Origin: Bacteroidaceae bacterium
Lineage (GTDB): Bacteria > Bacteroidota > Bacteroidia > Bacteroidales > Bacteroidaceae
Direction: 5' to 3'
Assembly: GCA_017651245.1 (NCBI GenBank)
Contig: JAGCDQ010000022.1
Coordinates: forward strand, 93,363 to 157,362
Length of the DNA: 64,000 nt
Position numbers and translations under genes: made by a program. Of this stretch, positions 19,795 to 28,364 are shown piece by piece. Below the pieces are notes generated by a model, which was not told where the DNA came from, searched no databases, and saw only the letters and a list, made by a program, of their open reading frames with translations. Position 1 is the first letter of the stretch. Each line of letters opens with the position of its first letter.

Positions 19795-21096
19795 TTAATA
19801 TCTTCTTTTATATGCTCTGTATCCATACACAATGATGAACAAGAAGCAAGCCAATGGCAACATGAACGACATATTCACAGCTGGCATGCCCCAAATGATT
19901 TCTTGGTCAATCATCAAACCCTGCAATGGTGGCATCAGTGCACCGCCCACAATTGCCATCACCAAGAAAGCAGCACCCAGATGGGTGTCTTTCGTGTCCA
20001 CATTCTCCAGAGCGATTCCATAGATGGAAGGGAACATGATAGACATGAAAAGGCTGATGGCGACAAGGCTGTACAATCCCCACATGCCTTCGATGCAGAT
20101 GGCACCCAAAGTACAGATGGAAGCACCGACGCCAAAGATGGTGAGCAATTTGCGTGTGTTCACGAAGCGCATGATGTAAGTACCGAGGAAACGTCCCAAA
20201 AGGTTCATGGACATTGCCACGATGTTATACATTTGAGCAGTTGCCTTGTTGATACCCAAGTGGTCGGCATACTGGATGATGAATGTCCACACCATGATTT
20301 GTGCTGCCACGTAGCAAACTTGTGCAAAGACACCTTCACGGTAGATGGTGTTGTGCCAGAGGTTGTGCATGGTTTCGCTGAATGTGTGGGTCTGACCAGC
20401 AGCTTTCTGCTCTTCACTCTCCGTTTTTGGCATCTTAGTAATGGCGATAATCACCAACACAGCCACAACCACCAAGCCAATAGCTACATAGGGATTGCGT
20501 ATGACAGCCAAATCGTGCAGACGGATGTCCGCTTTCTCTGCTTCAGACAAAAGAGGGAAAATGATTTGTCCTGCTTCATCACGTTTGTCTGACAACAAGT
20601 GTGGCAACACGATGAACGATGCCACAGCCATACCGCTAAGAGAACCTACAGGGTTGAAAGCCTGAGCCAAGTTCAATCGGCGAGTGGAAGTCTCTTTGTC
20701 GCCCAACGAAAGAATGAACGGATTGGCGGTTGTCTCCAAGAATGCCAAACCGAAAGTGAGGATGTAGAGCGAAATGCAGAAGAAGGAGAACTCCTGCCAC
20801 TCAGCAGCTGGGATGAACAGGAAGGCTCCAATGGCATAGAGTGCCAAGCCGAGGAGGATACCGCTCTTGTAGGAATACTTGCGGATGAATAATGCGGCTG
20901 GAATCGCCATCGTGGCATAACCGCCATAGAAGGCAAACTGAATCAGCGATGCTTTCGCTGCTGAAAGTTCCATCACGGTTTGGAAGGCTGCCACCATCGG
21001 GTTGGTGATATCGTTGGCAAAGCCCCACAAGGCAAACAGCGACGTAATCAGGATAAAGGTGAAGAGATATTTCTTCGATACTAAAGGTTTCTTCAT
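19795..21096 (-). CDS. fucP: MFS L-fucose:H+ symporter family permease
   Basis: 433 residues from the ATG at 21096 (an upstream extension would read through an intergenic hairpin). Twelve membrane segments are expected. The FucP/GluP signature is present: FALWGFANDITNPMVAAFQ in helix 1, AFYGGYATMAIPAALFIRKY, and FLETTANPFILSLGD in helix 4-5. These permeases bring L-fucose or related hexoses across the inner membrane with protons. Its place among fucose enzymes supports fucose as substrate. Confidence 0.9.
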   Translation of the reverse strand: MKKPLVSKKYLFTFILITSLFALWGFANDITNPMVAAFQTVMELSAAKASLIQFAFYGGYATMAIPAALFIRKYSYKSGILLGLALYAIGAFLFIPAAEWQEFSFFCISLYILTFGLAFLETTANPFILSLGDKETSTRRLNLAQAFNPVGSLSGMAVASFIVLPHLLSDKRDEAGQIIFPLLSEAEKADIRLHDLAVIRNPYVAIGLVVVAVLVIIAITKMPKTESEEQKAAGQTHTFSETMHNLWHNTIYREGVFAQVCYVAAQIMVWTFIIQYADHLGINKATAQMYNIVAMSMNLLGRFLGTYIMRFVNTRKLLTIFGVGASICTLGAICIEGMWGLYSLVAISLFMSIMFPSIYGIALENVDTKDTHLGAAFLVMAIVGGALMPPLQGLMIDQEIIWGMPAVNMSFMLPLACFLFIIVYGYRAYKRRY

Positions 21097-21120
21097 GATT
21101 GTTATTTGTGAATTGAAAAA

Positions 21121-21139
21121 CGCCCAGCGCGTGGGCTGG
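21121..21139 (-). repeat. Intergenic hairpin element, copy 1
   Basis: Immediately after the amidohydrolase stop the coding strand reads CCAGCCCACGCGCTGGGCG and then TTTTTC. It can fold through GCCCA/TGGGC or CCAGC/GCTGG. A second copy with one change lies behind the aldo/keto reductase stop at 22043-22061. Confidence 0.75.
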
Positions 21140-22024
21140 TTATTCTGACATATTCTTAATGTATGGTAATTCGGGTAAGTTCTTGAATCCGTAGAACTGT
21201 TCGGCATTTCCTCCGAGGAAGGCTGTCTTCTCTTGGTCGGTCAGTTCCTTCGACTTGCAAACGAAGTCGTACGACATCTTGTAGGTGATGGCGGTGATGG
21301 TTCTTGGGTAGTCGCTACCCCACATCAGTTTGTCCATGCCCACCCATTCTGCAGCCTGCTTAATGCTTCGGATGGCACTTGGGTAAGGGTAGAACTCTGC
21401 ATTGAAGAGCCAAGTGATGCCGCCCGACTCCACCATCACGTTCTTGCCTTCCCTCGCCAGTTTCACCTGACTCTCGAAAGCATCTGTGGTGACCATGCCG
21501 AAATGTCCAATCGCCACTTTCAGCTGGGGACACTCTTGGATCACTTCCTTCATCTCACCAATTTGTGCCTCACTTTCACCCAGACACATCGACAGCACCA
21601 TGCCTTTCTCCTCCATATATTTAAATATAGGTATAAGGGTCAGCAATGATTCGTGCATGCGATGTCCTGGGAAAGCGATGCCTTTCAGCCCTGCTTCCTG
21701 CACAGCCTTCGCTTCTTCGAGCGTCCAAGCCATACCCATACAGAAGAACCGCTCTAGGTATTTCTTCTGCACTTCAGCCAGATAGGTGTTCTGATTGCCG
21801 TCAATGACTTCCTGCACCACCACGGCACCGCCCACTTGGGCATAGTCCATGTTGGAGAGGAACACCTCAGCCGAGTTCACGCCATCAATGAGCCAAGGCG
21901 GTAGCATCTGCACCTCCTCGTCCATGAAGATGCTCCTGCCGTTCTTCAACGACAGGATTCTCTTTCCGTCCACCCAAGTGTCTTGTTTCTTCCACAGGTG
22001 GGAATGTGCATCTATAATTGTCAT
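21140..22024 (-). CDS. Amidohydrolase family protein, probable sugar lactonase
   Basis: 294 residues from the ATG at 22024. The metal-dependent hydrolase barrel is indicated by IIDAHSHLW at the start (HxH metal motif), GHFGMV in the middle and MWGSDYPRT near the end (catalytic Asp). This is the layout of amidohydrolase-2 proteins, which include L-fuconolactonase. Placed between an aldo/keto reductase and a fucose permease, opening of L-fucono-lactone to L-fuconate is the most economical reading. Confidence 0.8.
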   Translation of the reverse strand: MTIIDAHSHLWKKQDTWVDGKRILSLKNGRSIFMDEEVQMLPPWLIDGVNSAEVFLSNMDYAQVGGAVVVQEVIDGNQNTYLAEVQKKYLERFFCMGMAWTLEEAKAVQEAGLKGIAFPGHRMHESLLTLIPIFKYMEEKGMVLSMCLGESEAQIGEMKEVIQECPQLKVAIGHFGMVTTDAFESQVKLAREGKNVMVESGGITWLFNAEFYPYPSAIRSIKQAAEWVGMDKLMWGSDYPRTITAITYKMSYDFVCKSKELTDQEKTAFLGGNAEQFYGFKNLPELPYIKNMSE

Positions 22025-22042
22025 AACTGTTGAGAGAAAAAT

Positions 22043-22061
22043 CGCCCAGCGCGTGGACTGG
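22043..22061 (-). repeat. Intergenic hairpin element, copy 2
   Basis: Coding strand CCAGTCCACGCGCTGGGCG directly after the TGA of the aldo/keto reductase, followed by ATTTTTC; one base different from copy 1 at 21121-21139. Both copies lie about 20-25 nt upstream of the next start codon. Confidence 0.75.
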
Positions 22062-23009
22062 TCAAGAGTTTGCCCATGATACTCGTTTCTGATCACCAAT
22101 GATGTCTTGTACTTCTTTCACGAGTTGCCAGTCAGGTTCTTCGTTTGCCCACTCGATGTTGCGTTTCACGTTGGCAGGGTTGGCTGAGGAGAACAGCGTT
22201 CCAGCGATGCGTGTGTTGCTGGCAGAGTACTGGATGGCAAGACGTTCGATAGGGTAGTTCTTGTCAGCACAAAGCTTGGCAGCCTTCGCACAAGCTTCCA
22301 CCAAAGGTTTGGGTGCAGGATGCCAATCTGGCACACCACGAACGGTCAGTAGTCCCATGCTCAGTGGGGAGGCGTTGATGACGCCGATGCCCTTGCTCTC
22401 GAAGTAGTCGAGGAAGTCGTTCAGCTTATCGTCGTTCAGGCAGTAGTGGCAGAAGTTCAGGATGCTCTCCACTGTGCCAGGCTCTGAATGATCAATCACC
22501 CATTTGAGGTTTTCCAGCTGCAGGTCCGTGATGCCCACATGTCCCACCACACCTTTCTTCTTCAGTTCCACCAATGCTGGCAGGGTTTCGTCCACCACCT
22601 TCTGCAATCCGCCTTCCATCGCAGCCTGAAACTCGATGTCATGCACGTTGATGAGGTCGATATAGTCGATGTTGAGACGCTCCATGCTCTCATACACACT
22701 TTCTGTGGCACGTTTGCCAGAATAGTCCCAAGTGTTCACGCCATCCTTACCGTAGCGTCCCACCTTGGTGCTCAGAAAATATTTATCTCTGGGAATGCGT
22801 TTCAGTGCCTTGCCCAGCACGGTCTCAGCCTTGTAGTGGCCATAGTAAGGGCTCACGTCGATGAAGTTGATGCCGCCCTCAATCGCTGTTTCCACTGCCT
22901 CGATACTCTCAGTCTCTTTCGTCTCGTGAAATACGCTACCCAGCGATGATGCGCCGAAACACAAATGGGAGATTTTCATCCCCGTCTTTCCTAATTCTGT
23001 ATATCTCAT
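22062..23009 (-). CDS. Aldo/keto reductase, probable L-fucose dehydrogenase
   Basis: 315 residues, typical AKR size. The catalytic tetrad is visible: Asp and Tyr in INFIDVSPYYGHYKAE, Lys in FLSTKVGRYG and His in INVHDIEF. The family that includes L-fucose (D-threo-aldose) 1-dehydrogenase shows the same N-terminus (YTELGKTGMKISHLCFGASS). It would oxidise L-fucose to the lactone with NAD(P)+. It is the first gene of a six-gene minus-strand operon and has its own TAACTTTG element. Confidence 0.85.
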   Translation of the reverse strand: MRYTELGKTGMKISHLCFGASSLGSVFHETKETESIEAVETAIEGGINFIDVSPYYGHYKAETVLGKALKRIPRDKYFLSTKVGRYGKDGVNTWDYSGKRATESVYESMERLNIDYIDLINVHDIEFQAAMEGGLQKVVDETLPALVELKKKGVVGHVGITDLQLENLKWVIDHSEPGTVESILNFCHYCLNDDKLNDFLDYFESKGIGVINASPLSMGLLTVRGVPDWHPAPKPLVEACAKAAKLCADKNYPIERLAIQYSASNTRIAGTLFSSANPANVKRNIEWANEEPDWQLVKEVQDIIGDQKRVSWANS

Positions 23010-23034
23010 GATGGTTTTGGTTTGATTTGCGTTG

Positions 23035-23042
23035 CAAAGTTA
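23035..23042 (-). promoter_or_regulatory. -7 element TAACTTTG of the fucose operon
   Basis: On the minus strand TAACTTTG lies 26 nt upstream of the aldo/keto reductase ATG. No strong -33 TTG is seen, consistent with dependence on an activator such as the AraC regulator encoded next door. Confidence 0.6.
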
Positions 23043-23101
23043 CAGCGTTTTCTCCCGAAACCATCGGACGATAAAACACAATGATAGGACAAAGTTTACA
23101 A

Positions 23102-23971
23102 TTAGTTGTTCATCGTCCGATACTCCTGAGGTGTTCTGCCTGTAATTTTCTTGAAGAGTCGGATGAAATAGGAGTGGTCGTTGAATCCCAACGCGAATGC
23201 CACTTCCTTCACGGTCAGGTCTTCCGTCAACAGCAACAACTGTGCTCTTTCCATCTTCTTGTGGTTGATGTATTGCAAAGGTGACATTCCGAAGTGTTGC
23301 TTGAAGATGCGGATGAAATAAGGCTTTGTTACACACACCAATGCCGCCAAGTCGTCAATGTTGATGTCCTCGTAGATGTTTCCATGGATGTGGCTCAGCA
23401 CATTTGCCATACGCTCATCCTTTGCCCACACCTTTTCGGATGCTTCCAGCATGAATCTTGAGAAAAGAATCAGGATGCTGCCTCGCAGTTGCATCTTTTC
23501 GTGCAAGGGCAGGGCATTGTAACGACGCACGTAGTTGGTGAACTTCGTGGTGTTGTCATACGACCGAGGGTCACTCTCGGGCAGTTGTGCCTCAGGGTGT
23601 CGACGACACATGTCTTCCATCAACCATTCGTCACCCTCTTGGGCAACCACTTCGGTGGGGAGTTCGTATCGTTCAAACACATCCGTTTCCTTCTTGAAGC
23701 CCTCATACACATGGAGGTAGTAATGACAAAACACCCCGTCACACTCGTAGCTGTGTACGGTGTAGGCAGGGATGATGTAGAGATGGTTGGGGCGTAGGTT
23801 GATGACCGTCTGTCGGGGACTTTCCAAGTGCAGTCGCGCACTCCCTTCCGTCACATAGTAGATACGTGTGAAGGGGGAGTGAACCCGCTGCCAGTTCCAG
23901 TCGCCGTCGTGGTGTGCCAAGCCCACGTTCAGCATCTGCAGGTTCAGGCTTTCAATCGGAAACTGTTTCAT
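23102..23971 (-). CDS. AraC-family regulator with cupin-like sensor domain
   Basis: 289 residues. The N-terminal half is a cupin-like ligand domain (TRIYYVTEGSARLHLESPRQ; LRPNHLYIIPAYTVHSYECD). The C-terminal 100 residues hold both helix-turn-helix motifs: NIDDLAALVCVTKPYFIRIF and VKEVAFALGFNDHSYFIRLF, with the conserved GRTPQEYR at the end. It lies directly upstream of the fucose operon on the same strand but is separated by that operon's promoter. It is therefore the prime candidate for sensing fucose and activating the operon. One nucleotide separates it from the HD-domain gene. Confidence 0.9.
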   Translation of the reverse strand: MKQFPIESLNLQMLNVGLAHHDGDWNWQRVHSPFTRIYYVTEGSARLHLESPRQTVINLRPNHLYIIPAYTVHSYECDGVFCHYYLHVYEGFKKETDVFERYELPTEVVAQEGDEWLMEDMCRRHPEAQLPESDPRSYDNTTKFTNYVRRYNALPLHEKMQLRGSILILFSRFMLEASEKVWAKDERMANVLSHIHGNIYEDINIDDLAALVCVTKPYFIRIFKQHFGMSPLQYINHKKMERAQLLLLTEDLTVKEVAFALGFNDHSYFIRLFKKITGRTPQEYRTMNN

Positions 23972-23972
23972 G

Positions 23973-24836
23973 TCAGTCCTTCACAACACTCGTTCCCAAC
24001 GCAAATGCTTTCTCCAAGTGACCTGTGGAAACAAAGATGTCCGCCTTTGCCGAAATGTTGTCAATGTAGTTCAGCAGTTGCGCCTCAGGAATGCAGGGAA
24101 GCACGGGACTTCCAAACTCCAGCTGACCATGGTGCGCCAGCACACAATGTACGATGAAATTGATTTCACGCTTGTCCACATCCAGTTCGCGCAACAGGTT
24201 GTTCAGGTAGTTGGCAGACATATAGATGTGTCCCAGCAGATAGCCGTTCTCCAGCTTCTCGCCTTCCACGTTGTACTCGCACAGCTTGCCCCAGTCGTGG
24301 AACAGGATGCTGATGATGATGCGCTCCACCTTGATGTCCTCTGGGTAGGGATAGACAGGGTAGATGCCCTCCAGCAGGTGCAACATCTGCCAAGTGTGGT
24401 TCAGCAGGCCGCCGGGGAATGCATGATGCACGCTCGTGGCGGCAGGGTACTTGCTATATTGTGGAAAGAGAATGTCTGCCTGTTCGCGGATGAATCCGAT
24501 GAGTTTCTCATCCTTGCAGAAGCCGATGAGCGCCTCGATGGTGGCATCCCACACCTCCTTCTTCACAGGGCGTGGCACCAGGTTGTAGAGCGGGTGCTCT
24601 TCCGTGGGGAACGTGCCGACAATCATGTCCATGTTGGTGGCAGACTTCTTGCCCTGATTGTCGCGAATGTTGAGGAACCTCACTAGTTGTCCCACCTTGG
24701 GTCCACTGGTCTTTGGCACGTCGAACACGCAGATGTTCTCCACTTCCTCGTTGTTCGCAATCTTCAAGTTCACATAGGGTGAATTGTTGCGCGCCACAGC
24801 ATCTTGACGGCTCAATACGATGAATTCTTTGTTCAT
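23973..24836 (-). CDS. HD-domain 3'-5' exoribonuclease, YhaM family
   Basis: 287 residues from the ATG at 24836. The N-terminal 90 residues are an OB-fold-like nucleic-acid-binding part (VGQLVRFLNIRDNQGKKSAT). The HD domain follows: HHAFPGGLLNHTWQML, then FHDWGKLCEY with the metal-binding His-Asp pair, and VLAHHGQLEFGSP. This order is that of YhaM/CBF1-type 3'-5' exoribonucleases. It starts a two-gene transcript with the AraC regulator. Confidence 0.85.
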   Translation of the reverse strand: MNKEFIVLSRQDAVARNNSPYVNLKIANNEEVENICVFDVPKTSGPKVGQLVRFLNIRDNQGKKSATNMDMIVGTFPTEEHPLYNLVPRPVKKEVWDATIEALIGFCKDEKLIGFIREQADILFPQYSKYPAATSVHHAFPGGLLNHTWQMLHLLEGIYPVYPYPEDIKVERIIISILFHDWGKLCEYNVEGEKLENGYLLGHIYMSANYLNNLLRELDVDKREINFIVHCVLAHHGQLEFGSPVLPCIPEAQLLNYIDNISAKADIFVSTGHLEKAFALGTSVVKD

Positions 24837-24863
24837 GGCGATAGTAAAATATTGTTTTGGGTG

Positions 24864-24871
24864 CAAAGTTA
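24864..24871 (-). promoter_or_regulatory. -7 element TAACTTTG for the YhaM-like gene
   Basis: Minus-strand TAACTTTG 28 nt before the start codon at 24836. Confidence 0.6.
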
Positions 24872-24936
24872 GTGAATAATTGGGAATCTTTTTGTGAAAA
24901 GTGCTGATTTTTCTTTTCGCAAAACGAAAAAATACT

Positions 24937-24944
24937 TACCTTTG
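24937..24944 (+). promoter_or_regulatory. -7 element TACCTTTG for the GH30 gene
   Basis: TACCTTTG lies 23 nt before the chosen GH30 start, arguing against the longer reading from 24901, which would begin upstream of it. Confidence 0.65.
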
Positions 24945-24966
24945 TGCCAATCAACGCAAACATGAC

Positions 24967-26571
24967 ATGAAAGGCTTTACTAACACAATTCTCATGAGTG
25001 CAGCATGGTTCTGCCTGGCAGGGCAGATGAGCGCACAAAACGTGACTCAATTCCGTGTGACCAATCACGAACAGCAGACCATCGATGGCTTTGGAGCCAG
25101 CGATGCGTGGAGCATGTGGCAAATAGGGCAGTGGGAGGACTCCCTCCAAACCCAAGTGGCTGATTGGCTCTTCTCGTCTGAGAGTAATGCAGATGGTTCC
25201 CCAAAGGGCATAGGACTGAGTATCTGGCGATTCAATGCTGGAACAGGTAGCGCAGCACAGGGCGATGCTGCACAAATCAATCGTGACACCCGTACCGAAG
25301 TCTATGCCAAGCAGACAGGCCAGCGTCAGTTCCTGAAGTTGGCAAAGGAACGTGGAGTGCCCACCTTCTTGGCGTTCTACAACTCGCCTCCAGTTCATCT
25401 CACTCAGAACGGACTCGCCACCAACACTGGTCGTGACGGCACTTTCAACCTGAAACCAGACGCCTACGATGACTTTGCCGCCTACATTGCCGAGATGCTC
25501 CAAACGGCAGAGAAAGAGGATGGCATCCATTTCGACTATGTGTGTCCTGTGAACGAACCCGACGGACATTGGAACTGGCAAGGTCCTAAGCAAGAAGGTT
25601 CTCCTGCCACGAATCGGGAGGTGGCACATATCGCTCGCGAGATGAGCAAGGAGTTTGTCTGTCGTGGCATCACCACCAAAATACTGATCAACGAATCCAG
25701 TGATTTCCGTTGTATGTTTGCCACCCATCAGACCGATTGGCAACGTGGCTACGAGATTCAAGCCTTCTGGAATCCCGATTCCACCGACACCTACGTGGGC
25801 AATCTCCCCAACATCGCTCCTGTGATGGCTGGACACTCCTATTGGACCAACACCCCCATCCTCAAGCCAGGCACCAGAGGCTATGAACGCACAGGATTGT
25901 ACGGCTTCCGTAAACGCCTGAAAGATGCCTTTGATAAGGTGGGTCTCGATTTTTGGATGACTGAACTCTGCATCATGTCCAACGACGAAGAGATTCATGG
26001 GGGTGGCGGTTTCGACTATTCGATGGAGGTAGCCCTCTATGTGGCGCGTGTCATGCACTACGACCTGACCGTCGCCAATGCCCGTTCGTGGCAATGGTGG
26101 CGAGCTGCTGGTGGCAACTATAAGGACGGATTGATTTACATGAGTAACAGAAGACCTACACGCCGAACGGCTCTCCCCATAGAAGGGGAGAAGTCCGCAG
26201 GACAAAGGGGGTCTGGTCATTTCGTGCGTGACTCCAAACTTATGTGGACGTTGGGCAACTTCTCCCGTTTCATTCGTCCTGGAGCCGTGCGTATTGATGT
26301 AGAGGGCACGATGGAAATCGATGGACTCATGCTTTCAGCCTATAAGAATACAGATGGAACCCTCGCCATTGTCGCCATCAACTACAGCAAAGATGATCGC
26401 CCCATCAGCATCAACCTCCAACCTCAAGTCTCCAATCTCAAACCTCGAACCACCACCGCCTATCGCACTTCCGACGTGGAAGGTGAGAATCTCAAGAACA
26501 TCGGCAAAGTGGACTTGAAGAATGCGCTCTTGCCAGCACGCTCTGTTACCACTTTTGTGGTTGAAAAGTAA
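24967..26571 (+). CDS. Secreted GH30-family glycoside hydrolase
   Basis: 534 residues from the ATG at 24967 (signal peptide through LAGQMSAQ). The GH30 TIM barrel opens with QTIDGFGASDAWSMWQIGQW. The acid/base Glu197 lies in VCPVNEPDGHWNWQG and the nucleophile Glu333 in LDFWMTELCIMS. A C-terminal beta-sandwich follows from about residue 420. The family includes glucosylceramidases, xylanases and endo-beta-1,6-galactanases; the last would fit this galactose/fucose context, but the sequence does not decide it. Residues about 398-416 (RPTRRTALPIEGEKSAGQRG) look like translated repeat DNA inserted between barrel and beta-sandwich. Confidence 0.9.
   Translation: MKGFTNTILMSAAWFCLAGQMSAQNVTQFRVTNHEQQTIDGFGASDAWSMWQIGQWEDSLQTQVADWLFSSESNADGSPKGIGLSIWRFNAGTGSAAQGDAAQINRDTRTEVYAKQTGQRQFLKLAKERGVPTFLAFYNSPPVHLTQNGLATNTGRDGTFNLKPDAYDDFAAYIAEMLQTAEKEDGIHFDYVCPVNEPDGHWNWQGPKQEGSPATNREVAHIAREMSKEFVCRGITTKILINESSDFRCMFATHQTDWQRGYEIQAFWNPDSTDTYVGNLPNIAPVMAGHSYWTNTPILKPGTRGYERTGLYGFRKRLKDAFDKVGLDFWMTELCIMSNDEEIHGGGGFDYSMEVALYVARVMHYDLTVANARSWQWWRAAGGNYKDGLIYMSNRRPTRRTALPIEGEKSAGQRGSGHFVRDSKLMWTLGNFSRFIRPGAVRIDVEGTMEIDGLMLSAYKNTDGTLAIVAINYSKDDRPISINLQPQVSNLKPRTTTAYRTSDVEGENLKNIGKVDLKNALLPARSVTTFVVEK
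26166..26214 (+). repeat. Dispersed-type palindromic repeat inserted in frame in the GH30 gene
   Basis: The stretch has CTCCCC / GGGGAG arms around ATAGAA, followed by a G-rich tail ending GGGGGTCT. It resembles the short CTCCCC..GGGGAG intergenic repeats common in Bacteroidetes genomes. It adds about 16-17 codons of basic, low-complexity sequence without breaking the frame. Confidence 0.55.
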
Positions 26572-26587
26572 ATAATGTGGAAAAAGT

Positions 26588-26618
26588 TTGGCTGAAACAA
26601 GAAAAGATTGTATCTTTG
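26588..26618 (+). promoter_or_regulatory. Promoter of the leu operon
   Basis: TTG at 26588-26590, 20-nt spacer, then TATCTTTG at 26611-26618: a consensus Bacteroidetes promoter ahead of the leader peptide. Confidence 0.8.
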
Positions 26619-26658
26619 CAGCCGATTCTGCAATAGCAGATGAAAGAATTGAAAGAAA

Positions 26659-26754
26659 ATGGCAAATTATAGCAACACACTGCGACTTAACCTTTTGGCA
26701 CTACGACTTACTGGGTCGGAGGTGAGAAAGGTGCGTGTGTGCTGTCAGGCATAA
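26659..26754 (+). CDS. Leucine leader peptide of the leu operon
   Basis: A 31-residue reading frame starting at the ATG at 26659, 41 nt behind the promoter. Residues 8-17 are LRLNLLALRL: six leucines in ten codons, with four different leucine codons used. The frame runs through the 5' arm of the antiterminator hairpin and stops at 26752-26754. This is the layout of attenuator leaders in which ribosome stalling at leucine codons senses leucyl-tRNA. Confidence 0.85.
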   Translation: MANYSNTLRLNLLALRLTGSEVRKVRVCCQA

Positions 26755-26810
26755 CGATATAAAAAGTATGTTTAACCTTTCTCACAACTGTGGGGAAGGT
26801 TTTGCTTTTA
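26722..26810 (+). promoter_or_regulatory. Leucine attenuator: alternative antiterminator and terminator
   Basis: GTGAGAAAGGT (26722-26732, inside the leader frame) is perfectly complementary to ACCTTTCTCAC (26775-26785), an 11-bp antiterminator stem. The same 3' segment can instead pair with TGTGGGGAAGGT (26789-26800) to form a terminator stem followed by TTTGCTTTTA. The two structures exclude each other. Stalling on the leucine codons about 25 nt upstream would leave 26722-26732 free and favour read-through into leuA. Confidence 0.88.
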
Positions 26811-26861
26811 TATGGGCTTATGCTTGTGCCTCATGGTGGTGAGAACTAAAAACTAAAAAAT

Positions 26862-28364
26862 ATGGCAGATAGATTATTTATTTTTGACACAACGCTCCGC
26901 GATGGCGAGCAGGTGCCAGGATGTCAGCTCAACACTGTTGAGAAGATTCAGGTGGCTAAGCAGCTGGAGGCGCTGGGTGTCGATGTCATCGAGGCTGGTT
27001 TCCCTATCTCCAGCCCTGGCGATTTCAACAGTGTGGTGGAAATCTCGAAAGCGGTCACTTGGCCTACCATCTGTGCGTTGACCCGTGCAGTGGAGAAGGA
27101 CATTGACGTGGCTGCCGAGGCACTTCAGTATGCAAAGCACAAGCGTATCCACACGGGTATCGGCACATCGCCTTCACACATCAAGTACAAGTTCAACTCC
27201 ACTCCAGAGGAAATCATCGAACGTGCTGTGGCTGCTGTGAAATATGCCAAGCGGTACGTGGAGGATGTGGAGTTTTATGCTGAGGATGCAGGTCGTACGG
27301 ACAACGAGTATCTGGCTCGTGTGATTGACGCTGTGACCAAGGCTGGTGCAACGGTTTGTAACATCCCCGACACGACGGGCTTCCGTGTGCCAAACGAATA
27401 TCACGAGAAAATCAAGTACCTCTATGAGCACGTGGATGCTTTTGCTGCAGGCAAGTCCATCCTCTCTACTCACTGCCACAATGACCTCGGCATGGCTACT
27501 GCCAACACGGTGGCTGGTGTGCTGGGTGGTGCCCGTCAGGTGGAGGTGACCATCAACGGTATCGGTGAACGTGCTGGTAACACGTCTCTCGAAGAGGTGG
27601 CGATGATCTTCAAGACACATCCTGACCTCGGCATCGAGACGAACATCAATACGACGAAGATTTATCCGACAAGCCGTATGGTGTCTTCGTTGATGAACAT
27701 GCCTGTGCAGCCTAACAAGGCGATTGTGGGTAAGAATGCCTTTGCTCATTCTAGCGGTATCCATCAGGATGGTGTGCTGAAGAACGCATCTACTTATGAG
27801 ATCATGGACCCAAGGGATGTGGGAATCGACGATAACGCTATCGTGCTGACGGCTCGTTCAGGTCGTGCTGCCTTGAAGCATCGTCTGAGCGTGAATGGCG
27901 TGGAAGTGGAAGGCGAGAAGCTTGACCAGATTTATGAGGAGTTCCTGAAACTGGCTGACAAGAAGAAGGAAGTGACGGACGACGACATCCTCGTATTGGC
28001 TGGTGCAGAGCGTAGTGCTGCCCACAACGTGAAACTGGATTATCTGCAGGTGACCACTGGTAAGGGCGTTCGCTCTGTAGCTTCTATCGGTTTGCAGGTG
28101 GCAAACGAGCATTTCGAGGCTGCTGCATCGGGCAATGGTCCTGTAGATGCTGCCATTAATGCCTTGAAGTGCATCATCAAGCGCAAGATGACTCTCAAGG
28201 AATTCACCATCCAAGCCATCTCGAAGGGTTCCGACGACATGGGTAAGGTGCACATGCAGGTGGAGTACAACGGTCACCTCTACTATGGTTTTGGTGCCAA
28301 CACCGACATCGTCACCGCTTCCGTCGAGGCATATATTGACTGTATCAATAAATTTAGAGGCTAA
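26862..28364 (+). CDS. leuA: 2-isopropylmalate synthase
   Basis: 500 residues, usual length for LeuA. The DRE-TIM barrel starts with [18 protein letters not shown], and the metal-binding HCHNDLGMA and the signature [15 protein letters not shown] are intact. The C-terminal regulatory domain (LeuA dimer, leucine feedback) is present from about residue 365. It condenses 2-oxoisovalerate with acetyl-CoA, the first step to leucine. Its TAA shares the A with the ATG of leuC, so the two are tightly coupled. Expression is under the leucine attenuator. Confidence 0.97.
   Translation: MADRLFIFDTTLRDGEQVPGCQLNTVEKIQVAKQLEALGVDVIEAGFPISSPGDFNSVVEISKAVTWPTICALTRAVEKDIDVAAEALQYAKHKRIHTGIGTSPSHIKYKFNSTPEEIIERAVAAVKYAKRYVEDVEFYAEDAGRTDNEYLARVIDAVTKAGATVCNIPDTTGFRVPNEYHEKIKYLYEHVDAFAAGKSILSTHCHNDLGMATANTVAGVLGGARQVEVTINGIGERAGNTSLEEVAMIFKTHPDLGIETNINTTKIYPTSRMVSSLMNMPVQPNKAIVGKNAFAHSSGIHQDGVLKNASTYEIMDPRDVGIDDNAIVLTARSGRAALKHRLSVNGVEVEGEKLDQIYEEFLKLADKKKEVTDDDILVLAGAERSAAHNVKLDYLQVTTGKGVRSVASIGLQVANEHFEAAASGNGPVDAAINALKCIIKRKMTLKEFTIQAISKGSDDMGKVHMQVEYNGHLYYGFGANTDIVTASVEAYIDCINKFRG

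Noticed and set aside
24508-26220. 570-codon minus-strand frame across the HD gene and GH30 gene
   Set aside because: It overlaps two well-supported genes and their promoters and shows no domain.
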